Below, in pieces: positions 24,928-33,074 of a stretch of DNA of 64,000 nucleotides (the first letter of the stretch is position 1; every line of letters starts with the position of its first letter). Under the pieces are notes generated by a model, which was given only the letters and a program-made list of their open reading frames with translations, did no database searches and was not told the origin of the DNA. The translations under genes and the position numbers were made by a program. This DNA comes from JACPLA01 sp964602055. Its GTDB lineage: Bacteria > Bacteroidota > Ignavibacteria > UBA10030. The stretch is taken from contig CAZRPU010000002.1 of NCBI GenBank assembly GCA_964602055.1, positions 1 through 64,000 of the forward strand, given 5' to 3'.

Positions 24928-25383
24928 TTACTTTACGGCAATGCCCTGCATTTCAAATCGCCCCCCAAATAGGAGCGGACCCGAACCGATGAAGGCACGT
25001 GCCGGAAAATCTTGTTTGAAGTAACTGCGGTAGACTTCATTGAAAGTACTAAATAGGGATAAGTCCGGACAGTATACCGTGACCGAAACCAAGTTATCCA
25101 TGGTCATCCCTGCTTCCTTCAATACTGCTTGGTATCTGTCGAGTAAGTTTTTCGCTTCCTCTTTCGGTTCATCCGGTACTTTTGTAGTCCCCGGCATAAA
25201 CCCGATCCATCCTGACATATACAGGGTATTTCCAACGAGAACAGCATCGCTGAAGGGCAAGTTCGCAGTTGCTCCTCTTGGAAGATTGACTGCCCGACGT
25301 GCCGTACTCTTCTCTTGACCAACCATCGAACAGGAGAATACCGCCATGGTGAGAATGAGCAAGGACGCTCGACCTAGTTTCAT
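24928..25383 (-). CDS. RidA family protein with N-terminal export signal
   Basis: YjgF/YER057c/UK114-type protein. RidA enzymes hydrolyse reactive enamine/imine intermediates. The hallmark Arg (FPARAFIG) and the final Glu (RFEMQGIAV) are both present, so the active site looks conserved. Unusually for the cytosolic RidA enzymes, residues 1-22 form a hydrophobic leader with Cys (ILTMAVFSCSMVGQ), suggesting export and perhaps lipidation. Length is 151, of which about 128 are the domain. A promoter is visible 21-49 bases upstream. Confidence 0.85.
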   Translation of the reverse strand: MKLGRASLLILTMAVFSCSMVGQEKSTARRAVNLPRGATANLPFSDAVLVGNTLYMSGWIGFMPGTTKVPDEPKEEAKNLLDRYQAVLKEAGMTMDNLVSVTVYCPDLSLFSTFNEVYRSYFKQDFPARAFIGSGPLLFGGRFEMQGIAVK

Positions 25384-25403
25384 TGTCTAATTCCTCTCCT
25401 ATT

Positions 25404-25432
25404 TGTATAATTGAATGTGCGTAATTTGTCTA
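25404..25432 (-). promoter_or_regulatory. promoter for the RidA gene
   Basis: On the minus strand TAGACA (25432-25427), a 17-base spacer and TATACA (25409-25404), giving a leader of about 14 bases before the ATG at 25383. Confidence 0.45.
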
Positions 25433-25502
25433 TGTCGTTGCTTCCAACTCAGAATAGGTGTTTCCTTTTGTAAATAGAGTGTTAGCAAAACGGTATACGA
25501 AG

Positions 25503-25553
25503 TTCAGGTTCAGGCTTCAGGCTTCAGGCTTCAGGTTTCAGGCCTCAGGTTTT
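25503..25553. repeat. 7-base tandem repeat (CAGGCTT/CAGGTTT)
   Basis: About seven near-perfect copies of TTCAGGY in direct tandem. It belongs to the same family as the larger block at 50151-50268. It lies between the RidA and gluzincin genes, followed by a hairpin ATTCCCGA/TCGGGAAT (25574-25597). The gap 25384-25654 otherwise holds the RidA promoter and no gene. Confidence 0.8.
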
Positions 25554-25654
25554 ACCTCTCCCCCCTTGGCCGGATTCCCGACTAACACTTCGGGAATGAC
25601 AGGAGCGTTGGGTTTCCGACGTCCAGTTTCCTTCTGATAGTCCCGTTTACGTCA

Positions 25655-27901
25655 TTACTTCTCCCTTTCCGCTTCCTTCCTCTCCTCCATCCAATCGCAC
25701 CACGCAAGCCATTCAGTGGTCTGTATCTGATGCGCAGGCTTCGATGTGAAGTTCAGGGATTCCCAGAAAAAGGACTTTGCCTTCTGGTAATTTCCACTTT
25801 CAAAAAACGCACGGCCGAGCATTCTATAACGCGAAAACTCAAGGATTCCTGATTTCATCTCCGGAAGCTTTTCCAGGGAAGCGATCGATTCTGCAAATTT
25901 TCCCAGCCGGAACAGCTCCCGCCCAAGAAGATACTGAAGAAGCGGCTCATGTGTACCCGACGCGGCAGCTCCCCGAAGCCAAGCCAACCGAAGAGAATCC
26001 TCCATCGGGGAAACAACATAGTCCCTGAGTTTCCGCGCCGTTCGCTCGTTTTCGACGGCTGCCATGCGTATGCCGGCCGTTTCATCCCATGCGAGACTGA
26101 TATGCACGGAGTACAGAATCTCGTACATCTGTCTCGCTTCGGCATGAAGACCGAGCGCCCAGTACGCATCCCCCAATGTCATGTACAGAGGAAGCAGCAC
26201 GTGCGCCACCGTCGAATCTCTCATCTTGTCGAAGGAAAACTCAATCGCTTCTTCATATTTCCCGAGCCGAAACAACGCGTTCGCATGCTGGAAAATGGCT
26301 TCGGGACTTATGGTCAGGTCGAGCGATTGCCCGGATGTCTGTGCGGCTTCTGCAAACCGGCCCTCAGAAAGAAGGACTCTGGTCCTCCCGTTCAGATTCG
26401 CAATGACCCGCGCACATTCCTTGCCGAAAATGGAAGGGCGCCGAAAAAGGTACGCCGCCTTCACCTGTTCCTGCCTCGAGGGATCCTGCCTTTCGATGTG
26501 CCTCCGCCACTCGGCCACAAGGACATCGAGGCTCTTATTATAGAAGGACTCGAAGCTCCCTGTGCGATACAGCCATTTGAACCTCCGAACGCCGTACTGA
26601 TCGATGAGGTAACTGCAAAACGAACCCGCGATCACATAGCTGGTTCCCCCGTGCGCCCTCAGAAAACCGGTTGTGGAAAAGAGGCCTGTGACGTCGGGAT
26701 GCAGGCCGGTGGAGTATATCTGAGCCGCAAGCCGGTGAAGGGTTTCGTCGTACTCCACTCGTTCCATTGCGGTCGCAAGGCCTTCGATCAGTCCGGAATT
26801 CAGGCTGATCCGCAGAAGCGGGAACCCGAACTCGGCAGCCATGACATGTACCATTTCATGCTTCAGCGCGCCGTCGACGTCGCGCAGGTTGAGATGAAAT
26901 TGCCACAGCCACGGCTTTGAGATATTGGTGGCGGCCGCGCCGATCAGCCTTCCTTTCTGCTCGGGCGTTGCATAGAGGAATGAATGGATTTTCCTCGTCG
27001 GGGCAATCCTCAACTCTCTCGCAATGGTGCTGTAGTAGAATTCATGACGCAGCGCCAGGTTCTTTACCTCACCTTCCGAAAGAACTCCCGCAGGATAGGT
27101 GATAATGAAGTGCTCCGTCTCATATTCTCCTCCAAGTTCTGCTTTAATCGAGGATTCAGAAGAAGAAAGACCCAGGCTGTTGCTGAAGAAGTAGATCCCT
27201 GCAAGCGCCGCAACAGCCGACGTACCGGCAGCAATCTCCCACCGGCTGAAGAGTTTCGGCCATCGGAGCTTTTTCGCAGCAGACCGATGAACAATGTTTG
27301 CGGAAAGAACAGCTACTCCTGCCGCCAGGAGGGTCGCAAGGCGATACACGAGAAGCCGGTCAAAAATCTCCAGAGATTCGTCGTAGGTCACTCCGGGGAA
27401 ATAGCCGATGATCGGATTGAACACAAACACCTGGGGAAAACCAAACGTTGTCCATGCAAGATGGGCGTGAAGGACAAGAACAAAGAGTGTGAACCAAGTT
27501 TTCCGCCAGCGCCGGAAAAGAACGGCAGTGAGCAGGGCGAGGCTTCCTGCAAAGAACACCGCAGGCACAGGGAGCAGGAGAACGAACAGGAGGCCCTGAC
27601 TCAGAGAACAGTTCTTGACGAAGAACATATTGAGAAGCATGATCACAACGGGAGGGACAAGCAGAAGAAGCGCTGCCGAGGACACACGGGGGAAAAATCT
27701 CATGGGCGTCTCTTCCTCGTTCTTCCGTTCCCATGTGTTGAGAACAAGAAGCCCTGCGAGGTAACTCGAGCTTACGGCGAGAAGAGCGGAAAACTCAAAG
27801 CCGAGATAATTCAAGAGAGGAAGCTGGGTACACACAAGCGTAAAAGCGGTGAGCAGGAGGAATGAGACGCGAAAGGATCGGGTGCGGAGGAACGCTTTCA
27901 T
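25655..27901 (-). CDS. membrane protein with gluzincin peptidase and TPR-like domains
   Basis: A 748-residue protein. Residues 1-240 contain about six or seven membrane helices. A peptidase-MA-like domain follows (about 255-470) with zinc motif HEMVH (His348, Glu349, His352) and the third ligand in GLIEGLATAME (Glu373). From about 490 to the end there are helical TPR-like repeats (for example LGKYEEAIEFSFDKM and LFRLGKFAESIASLEKL). The catalytic part should face the periplasm. The combination of membrane sector, zinc peptidase and TPR suggests processing or quality control of envelope proteins, which is inference only. Confidence 0.75.
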   Translation of the reverse strand: MKAFLRTRSFRVSFLLLTAFTLVCTQLPLLNYLGFEFSALLAVSSSYLAGLLVLNTWERKNEEETPMRFFPRVSSAALLLLVPPVVIMLLNMFFVKNCSLSQGLLFVLLLPVPAVFFAGSLALLTAVLFRRWRKTWFTLFVLVLHAHLAWTTFGFPQVFVFNPIIGYFPGVTYDESLEIFDRLLVYRLATLLAAGVAVLSANIVHRSAAKKLRWPKLFSRWEIAAGTSAVAALAGIYFFSNSLGLSSSESSIKAELGGEYETEHFIITYPAGVLSEGEVKNLALRHEFYYSTIARELRIAPTRKIHSFLYATPEQKGRLIGAAATNISKPWLWQFHLNLRDVDGALKHEMVHVMAAEFGFPLLRISLNSGLIEGLATAMERVEYDETLHRLAAQIYSTGLHPDVTGLFSTTGFLRAHGGTSYVIAGSFCSYLIDQYGVRRFKWLYRTGSFESFYNKSLDVLVAEWRRHIERQDPSRQEQVKAAYLFRRPSIFGKECARVIANLNGRTRVLLSEGRFAEAAQTSGQSLDLTISPEAIFQHANALFRLGKYEEAIEFSFDKMRDSTVAHVLLPLYMTLGDAYWALGLHAEARQMYEILYSVHISLAWDETAGIRMAAVENERTARKLRDYVVSPMEDSLRLAWLRGAAASGTHEPLLQYLLGRELFRLGKFAESIASLEKLPEMKSGILEFSRYRMLGRAFFESGNYQKAKSFFWESLNFTSKPAHQIQTTEWLAWCDWMEERKEAEREK

Positions 27902-27966
27902 GAAAGTGCGAGGGAGGTTGAACGACTGCTTGTCCGGAGATCGACCGCGGCGTGTCTCATCCGGAA

Positions 27967-29238
27967 TCAGTACTCCTCCCCGCTCACGCGGGTAATGTCT
28001 GCCCCCAACCCCTTCAGCTTCTCCTCGATGTGCTCATATCCCCGGTCGATGTGGTACACGCGGAGAACTTCCGTCGTCCCCTTCGCCGCAAGGCCGGCCA
28101 AAATGAGCGACGCGCTTGCACGTAAATCCGTGGACATGACCTTCGCCCCCGTGAGGTGGTCCTTGCCGAGGATGGTGGCAACGTTGTCTTTCACGGTAAT
28201 GTCCGCTCCCAGCCTCATCAGCTCCGGAACATGGGTAAAGCGGTCGGAATAGATCGTCTCCTTGATGATACTCGTGCCGCCGGCCAGGCTCATGAGAGCG
28301 ATCCATTGTGCCTGCATGTCCGTGGGGAATCCGGAGTAAATTCCTGTTGTAATATTGACGGGCTTGATGCGCGGCGGCGGCTGCAATTCCACGAAATCGC
28401 TTCCCAAGGTGACGACCGCGCCCGCGTCTTCGAGCTTCGCCGTAATGGCCCCCATGTGGCGCGGGTTGCATTTTTCCACTCTCACCTTCCCCCCTTTTCT
28501 CCCGGCCAGCGCAGCTGCCACAAGAAACGTCCCGGCCTCAATGCGATCGGGAATGGTGGTAACATTGGCCGGTGAAAGTTCATCGACCCCCTCGATTTCC
28601 AGAGTGCTGGTTCCGCTTCCGCCGATTTTTGCACCCATACTGATGAGAAACTCCGTGAGGCAGGCTATTTCCGGCTCCATGGCGGCATTCTCGATAATCG
28701 TCGCCCCTTTGGCCAAAACCGCCGCCATGAGGACATTTCCCGTCGCCCCAACACTGGAAACGTCAAAAAGAATTCTCGTGCCCCTCAGCCGTTTTGCCTT
28801 TGCGACAATATACCCCTCCTGAAGGTCGACTTCTGCTCCGAGCTTCTTCATCCCTTCAATATGCAGGTTGATGGGCCTCGGACCCCAGGCACATCCGCCC
28901 GGCAGTGACACCTTTGCCTCCCCGTACCTCCCCAACAATGGGCCGAGGACGTAGACCGAGGCGCGCATCTTCTTTACATGCTCGTACGGCGCCTCGAATT
29001 TCGAAATGTGAGCCGAATCCAACCTCATGGTATGGTCTTCATGTCTGATGGACGATCCCATGGACGTCAGCAGACTGCTCATCGTCGTCACATCGCGGAG
29101 CTTTGGCGTATTCGAGAGAGTATAGGATCCCGGCGCAAGAATGGTTGCGGGCATGAGGGCAAGGGAAGCGTTTTTCGCACCGCTGATGCGAACGCTTCCC
29201 TCCAACGGTTTCCCCCCGGTGATGATAAACTTATCCAA
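27967..29238 (-). CDS. murA: UDP-N-acetylglucosamine 1-carboxyvinyltransferase
   Basis: First committed step of peptidoglycan synthesis: transfer of enolpyruvate from PEP to UDP-GlcNAc. The 423 residues have the conserved Lys22-Asn23 (SGAKNASLAL) and the catalytic Cys116 in LPGGCAWGPRPI, the fosfomycin target. The start is taken as TTG 29238-29236 (LDKFIITGGK), with AAAGGAGA ahead of it. An in-frame ATG at 29301 would lie upstream of the promoter at 29264-29292 and adds 21 residues not seen in the family. Confidence 0.93.
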   Translation of the reverse strand: MDKFIITGGKPLEGSVRISGAKNASLALMPATILAPGSYTLSNTPKLRDVTTMSSLLTSMGSSIRHEDHTMRLDSAHISKFEAPYEHVKKMRASVYVLGPLLGRYGEAKVSLPGGCAWGPRPINLHIEGMKKLGAEVDLQEGYIVAKAKRLRGTRILFDVSSVGATGNVLMAAVLAKGATIIENAAMEPEIACLTEFLISMGAKIGGSGTSTLEIEGVDELSPANVTTIPDRIEAGTFLVAAALAGRKGGKVRVEKCNPRHMGAITAKLEDAGAVVTLGSDFVELQPPPRIKPVNITTGIYSGFPTDMQAQWIALMSLAGGTSIIKETIYSDRFTHVPELMRLGADITVKDNVATILGKDHLTGAKVMSTDLRASASLILAGLAAKGTTEVLRVYHIDRGYEHIEEKLKGLGADITRVSGEEY

Positions 29239-29263
29239 GAAATTCTCCTTTGACTGCAGGCCA

Positions 29264-29292
29264 AATATAGTCGTAAATCCACCGAAAGGCAA
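29264..29292 (-). promoter_or_regulatory. promoter for murA
   Basis: On the minus strand TTGCCT (29292-29287), a 17-base spacer and TATATT (29269-29264). It supports the TTG start of murA at 29238. Confidence 0.6.
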
Positions 29293-29423
29293 AGAAAGCA
29301 ACGCGCAGAGAAGAGTGAAGGACTTGAAGCGTCAACCTCCAAAAAGAAAACGCAGAGACAATGGCAACTCCCCGGAGGTTCTGTCCTTCGCTCCTCTGAC
29401 ATTGACCATCCGGATCCATCGCC

Positions 29424-29452
29424 TTGTTTCTCGCTGAAATTTTGCCTACCAT
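29424..29452 (+). promoter_or_regulatory. promoter for purA
   Basis: TTGTTT (29424-29429), a 17-base spacer and TACCAT (29447-29452). Use of this promoter would give purA a leader of about 130 bases containing the hairpin at 29522-29561. Confidence 0.4.
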
Positions 29453-29521
29453 TTTCAGGTTTTGCAGCGGGATTTTTTTTGATTCCCCATCTGCTTCATT
29501 TCTTGATGTTCCCATTTTCTG

Positions 29522-29561
29522 CCGAAGCGATCTCCCAAAGAGATCCCTTTGGGGCCTTCGG
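29522..29561 (+). promoter_or_regulatory. two-part hairpin in the purA leader
   Basis: CCGAAG (29522-29527) pairs with CTTCGG (29556-29561), and inside it CCCAAAG (29534-29540) pairs with CTTTGGG (29547-29553). It ends 27 bases before the purA ATG. No run of T follows, so it is not a plain terminator. It could be a regulatory leader structure or a copy of a dispersed palindromic repeat; it does not match the purine riboswitch core that I know. Confidence 0.45.
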
Positions 29562-29588
29562 TACATCTTTCAGCATTTCAATTTCTCA

Positions 29589-30884
29589 ATGCCCATTCAG
29601 GTCATCGTCGGCGCGCAGTGGGGAGATGAGGGGAAAGGAAAAATCGTCGACCACCTTAGCGAGAAGGTCGACATCGTCGCGCGTTATCAGGGGGGCGCGA
29701 ATGCCGGGCATACCGTTGTCTTGCCTCCTTCCCGCGGCTCACGCGGCGAAGAGCGCGAATACGTCCTCCACCTGATTCCTTCCGGAATTTTTCATCCTCA
29801 CGTTACTTGTGTCATAGGGAACGGCGTCGTGATTGATCCGAAAGCCCTCATGGAAGAAATCGGCCAGCTCAAAGCAGCCGGCATCAATATCCGCGGACGC
29901 CTCCTCATCAGCCACAACGCCCATCTCATCATGCCGTATCATAAACGGCTGGATGCAATTCGGGAACAGGGTGAGCAGAAGATCGGTACCACCGGGCGCG
30001 GCATAGGTCCGGCATATATCGATAAGTACATGAGGACGGGCATCAGAGTCGTTGACCTGCTCGACAGGGACGTTCTCTGCAAAAAGTTGAAGCAGAATAT
30101 CGAGGAGAAGAATACTCTTCTCAGCAAAGTCTACAACGCCGAAGAATTGAACCTTGATGCCATCATCCACGAGTATCAGGAGTTCGACAAGCAGATTGAC
30201 GAGTACGTCACCGACACTTCATACTACCTCACGAATGCCCTGCACAAAAAGAAGAATATTCTCGCTGAGGGCGCTCAGGGTGCCTTGTTGGACGTCGACC
30301 ACGGTACTTATCCCTTCGTCACCTCTTCGAGCCCCACAAGCGGAGGAGCCTGCACGGGGCTCGGCATTCCTCCCACGGCCATACGCGACGTCTTGGGCGT
30401 TGTCAAGGCATATTCGACAAGGGTCGGCAACGGGCCCTTTCCAACCGAGCTCAAGGACGGCACGGGGGAACGGCTGAGGAAGACCGGGGGAGAATACGGC
30501 GCCACAACCGGACGCCCCCGAAGATGCGGCTGGCTGGACCTGGTGAGCCTCCGCTATTCCATTCGCGTCAATGGGATCGCCTCGATCGCCATCACCAAAC
30601 TCGATGTCCTCGATGAATTCGATGAAATCAAGGTTTGTACCGCCTATCAGGCAGGCGACAGGACAATTGAACATTTCCCGACGGACGTTCAGACACTCGA
30701 CAACATACAACCTGTGTACCGCTCTTTTCAGGGATGGAACGGGCCCACTTCTGGCATCCGTTCGTATGCAAAACTTCCCGTAAGGGCACGACGATATATT
30801 GAAACTCTTCAGCGCCTGCTCAAGACCAGGATTGTCATGGTCTCCGTCGGCGCACGGCGCGATCAGACCCTCATCGTCCGCTAG
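29589..30884 (+). CDS. purA: adenylosuccinate synthase
   Basis: GTP-dependent condensation of IMP and aspartate on the way to AMP. The 431-residue protein starts MPIQVIVGAQWGDEGKGK, containing the family's GTP-binding loop, followed by ANAGHTVV with the catalytic His region. Also seen are IGTTGRGIGPAYIDK, the IMP-binding GAQGALLDVDHGTYPFVTSS and the C-terminal TGIRSYAKLP region. A small insertion SRGSRGEERE is present after HTVVLPP. The frame extends 55 codons upstream, but the ATG at 29589 matches family starts. The kinase gene follows 31 bases later. Confidence 0.96.
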   Translation: MPIQVIVGAQWGDEGKGKIVDHLSEKVDIVARYQGGANAGHTVVLPPSRGSRGEEREYVLHLIPSGIFHPHVTCVIGNGVVIDPKALMEEIGQLKAAGINIRGRLLISHNAHLIMPYHKRLDAIREQGEQKIGTTGRGIGPAYIDKYMRTGIRVVDLLDRDVLCKKLKQNIEEKNTLLSKVYNAEELNLDAIIHEYQEFDKQIDEYVTDTSYYLTNALHKKKNILAEGAQGALLDVDHGTYPFVTSSSPTSGGACTGLGIPPTAIRDVLGVVKAYSTRVGNGPFPTELKDGTGERLRKTGGEYGATTGRPRRCGWLDLVSLRYSIRVNGIASIAITKLDVLDEFDEIKVCTAYQAGDRTIEHFPTDVQTLDNIQPVYRSFQGWNGPTSGIRSYAKLPVRARRYIETLQRLLKTRIVMVSVGARRDQTLIVR

Positions 30885-30915
30885 ACTCATGCGATGACTT
30901 GCTCCCGGCATTGAG

Positions 30916-32163
30916 ATGAAATCACCCCTTCGCAGAGGAAGCCCCCAGTCCGGCAAGTTCAAGATTGCCTTGCTGATGTTTGCCTTTATCATCGTGGCAG
31001 GCACGCTGTGGTATACACACGCCATCGTCCAACAGCTCGAAGCAAAGCAAAAGCAGGTGGCCGATCTGTATGCACGCTCGCTCGAATACCTTGCCAATGC
31101 ACCCTCGACGGGAGGCGATTACAGCTTTGTGTTCGATGAAATCATTCGTGCGATCGACTTCCCCATTATCCTCACCGATGGAAACAATAATCCGATTTCC
31201 TTCGGGCATGAAGGGGACGAAACAGGTCCATCGCTGAGGAGTGCCTACAAGAATCTCGATCTCGATACGACCCTGTCGTTTGACGTCCAGATGGCCGAAC
31301 TTCGGCGTCAGATCATGGTCATGGATGCTTCCAATCCGCCGATCAAGGTCGCCTACCAGGATACAATCATCCTCAACTATCTGCACTACGGGGAATCGCC
31401 CCTCGTCACCCGGCTCCGCTGGCTCCCGTATGTGGAGATTTCCATTGTCGGGCTCTTTATTCTCATCGGGTACATCAGCTTCAGCTATATCAAAAAGAGC
31501 GAGCAGAGCAACATCTGGGTAGGAATGGCGCGCGAAACGGCTCATCAGCTGGGAACTCCCCTTTCGAGCCTGCTCGGCTGGGCGGAATTGATCAAACAAA
31601 GCAGCAAAGAACAGAAAATCGCGGAGATTGTCCGCGATATGGAAAACGACCTCCAGCGGCTTCAGAAAATTGCCGACCGCTTTTCAAAAATCGGATCAAA
31701 GCCGGATCTGAAGCTTGAGAATCTCGGAGAGATCGTCGGCCGCGCTGTGGCATACTTCAACAGACGGATTCCGCAGAGCGGAAAGGAAATCCGCTTGCTT
31801 TTTGAGCCGTCCACATCCGTCTCGGCTCCCATCAACGCAGAATTGTTCGAGTGGGTCCTGGAGAATCTCATTAAGAATGCTCTCGACGCCATCGAAGGAA
31901 ACTCGGGAACTATTCGGATCACCGTTTTCGAAGAGCACGGATTCGCCAACGTGGATGTTTCGGATACCGGTAAGGGTATCGATGCAATCCACAAGCAGGA
32001 TATTTTCCGCCCGGGGTTTTCCACCAAGACCCGCGGCTGGGGATTGGGATTAAGTCTCTCCCAGCGCATCATCGAGACCTATCACAGCGGAAAGCTGATT
32101 CTCAAAGAGACTTCTGCGGGTTCGGGGACGACATTCCGGGTCCGGCTCAACAAACAACGGTAG
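30916..32163 (+). CDS. membrane sensor histidine kinase
   Basis: A 415-residue kinase. One transmembrane helix (about 16-36), an extracytoplasmic/PAS-like segment of 130 residues, a second helix (about 173-190), then the kinase core. The phospho-acceptor is His210 in ARETAHQLGTPLSSLLGWAEL. ATP-binding boxes are NLIKNALDAI (N), DTGKGID (G1) and GWGLGLSLSQRII (G2). The HQLGTPL variant is found in a subfamily of kinases of Bacteroidota. No response regulator is adjacent. It probably shares the purA transcript. Confidence 0.9.
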   Translation: MKSPLRRGSPQSGKFKIALLMFAFIIVAGTLWYTHAIVQQLEAKQKQVADLYARSLEYLANAPSTGGDYSFVFDEIIRAIDFPIILTDGNNNPISFGHEGDETGPSLRSAYKNLDLDTTLSFDVQMAELRRQIMVMDASNPPIKVAYQDTIILNYLHYGESPLVTRLRWLPYVEISIVGLFILIGYISFSYIKKSEQSNIWVGMARETAHQLGTPLSSLLGWAELIKQSSKEQKIAEIVRDMENDLQRLQKIADRFSKIGSKPDLKLENLGEIVGRAVAYFNRRIPQSGKEIRLLFEPSTSVSAPINAELFEWVLENLIKNALDAIEGNSGTIRITVFEEHGFANVDVSDTGKGIDAIHKQDIFRPGFSTKTRGWGLGLSLSQRIIETYHSGKLILKETSAGSGTTFRVRLNKQR

Positions 32164-32176
32164 AAGGGAAATCTCC

Positions 32177-33061
32177 ATGCAACGTTTTCTGATCGCTCTT
32201 ATGCTGCTCACATCGACCCAAGCGGGCCTTGGACAAGGAGTCACAGGTCAGGCCCTCCTCCAATGGGTCAAGGGCATAGAAGGAAAAAATCCCGAAGGAC
32301 GAAGGCAGTTTGTGAGGGATGAACTGAAGAAGATGGGAGTCCGGTTCACCGGCGCGCCCTTCGCCCGTGAGCGCCATACGGGAGGGACAACCTCGAAAAT
32401 CGAAGGAGAAAATATTCTTGTGACCATCGGCGAGGGGACGCGGAGCGTGATCGTCGGAGCACACATGGATGCCGTGGCGGGATCTCCCGGGGCAAATGAC
32501 AACGGCGGCGGCGTTGCGGTTCTTCTTGGACTTCTTCAATCGACAAAAGACGTTGCGTGGAAGTACAGGCTGACATTCTGTTTCTACGACCAGGAGGAAG
32601 CAGGGCTCATAGGCTCGGCAGAGTTCGTGAAGTCCTATAAGGACACGCTGGAGCATCTTGCCATGATTAATCTCGATGTCGAAGGGATCGGCGAAGAAGC
32701 GTATGTGGGACCGGTCGGGGGCGGCGATGACGATCTGATCATGCCGTATGTTCGGCGGGCAGCGGCGACAGCCGGCGTTGTCCTGCGCGAAAGTCCTCAC
32801 TACCCGCCTTCAGACCACCTCTCGTTTGCCAACAGGAGGCTGGAGAACATTTCCATTTCCATCGTGCCTAAAGGCGATGTGGCTCTTCTGAACCAGGCTA
32901 TTCAGAACAATTGGCAGATCGACGAAAAGAAGACCCCGCATGTGATGAAGACGATGCACACTCCACGCGATCGATCCTCCACTATGTCGGGTGAGGCATT
33001 GAAAAAATCCTACACGATTGTACAGAACTTGCTTCTGCTTCTCAACGAAAGGGAAGAATAG
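32177..33061 (+). CDS. exported M28 zinc peptidase
   Basis: A 294-residue secreted aminopeptidase-type protein with a signal peptide (MQRFLIALMLLTSTQAGLGQ). Metal ligands and catalytic residues are visible: His96 and Asp98 (VGAHMDAV), Asp108 (GANDNGGG), Glu140-Glu141 (YDQEEAG), Asp167 (MINLDVEG) and a late His near MKTMHTPRD. It is close to the minimal size for an M28 domain. It lies 13 bases after the kinase, so probably in the same operon, and converges on the barrel gene. Confidence 0.87.
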   Translation: MQRFLIALMLLTSTQAGLGQGVTGQALLQWVKGIEGKNPEGRRQFVRDELKKMGVRFTGAPFARERHTGGTTSKIEGENILVTIGEGTRSVIVGAHMDAVAGSPGANDNGGGVAVLLGLLQSTKDVAWKYRLTFCFYDQEEAGLIGSAEFVKSYKDTLEHLAMINLDVEGIGEEAYVGPVGGGDDDLIMPYVRRAAATAGVVLRESPHYPPSDHLSFANRRLENISISIVPKGDVALLNQAIQNNWQIDEKKTPHVMKTMHTPRDRSSTMSGEALKKSYTIVQNLLLLLNEREE

Positions 33062-33074
33062 GTGGCATGAATTT

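Larger units (their letters stand above)
29239..29588. other. divergent intergenic region murA/purA
   Basis: 350 bases without a credible gene. It holds a promoter for murA (29264-29292, minus) and one for purA (29424-29452, plus). Between and after them is an A-rich stretch and, in the purA leader, a strong hairpin (29522-29561). Weak frames on both strands here do not resemble any family. Confidence 0.6.

Noticed and set aside
23765..25383. Toxin-antitoxin or phage-defence system (CPBP, ORF6N remnant, RidA)
   Set aside because: The genes do not form a known defence pair, and the ORF6N piece lacks its DNA-binding domain.
25574..25597. Hairpin ATTCCCGA/TCGGGAAT as a terminator of the gluzincin gene
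   Set aside because: No T-run follows on the minus strand and it lies about 60 bases past the stop; more likely a dispersed repeat.
26984..27865. 293-codon plus-strand frame
   Set aside because: Antisense to the gluzincin gene; composition is highly charged and low in hydrophobic order.
29231..29566. 111-codon minus-strand frame in the murA/purA gap
   Set aside because: It overlaps the murA promoter and start, has no family match and no ribosome-binding site.
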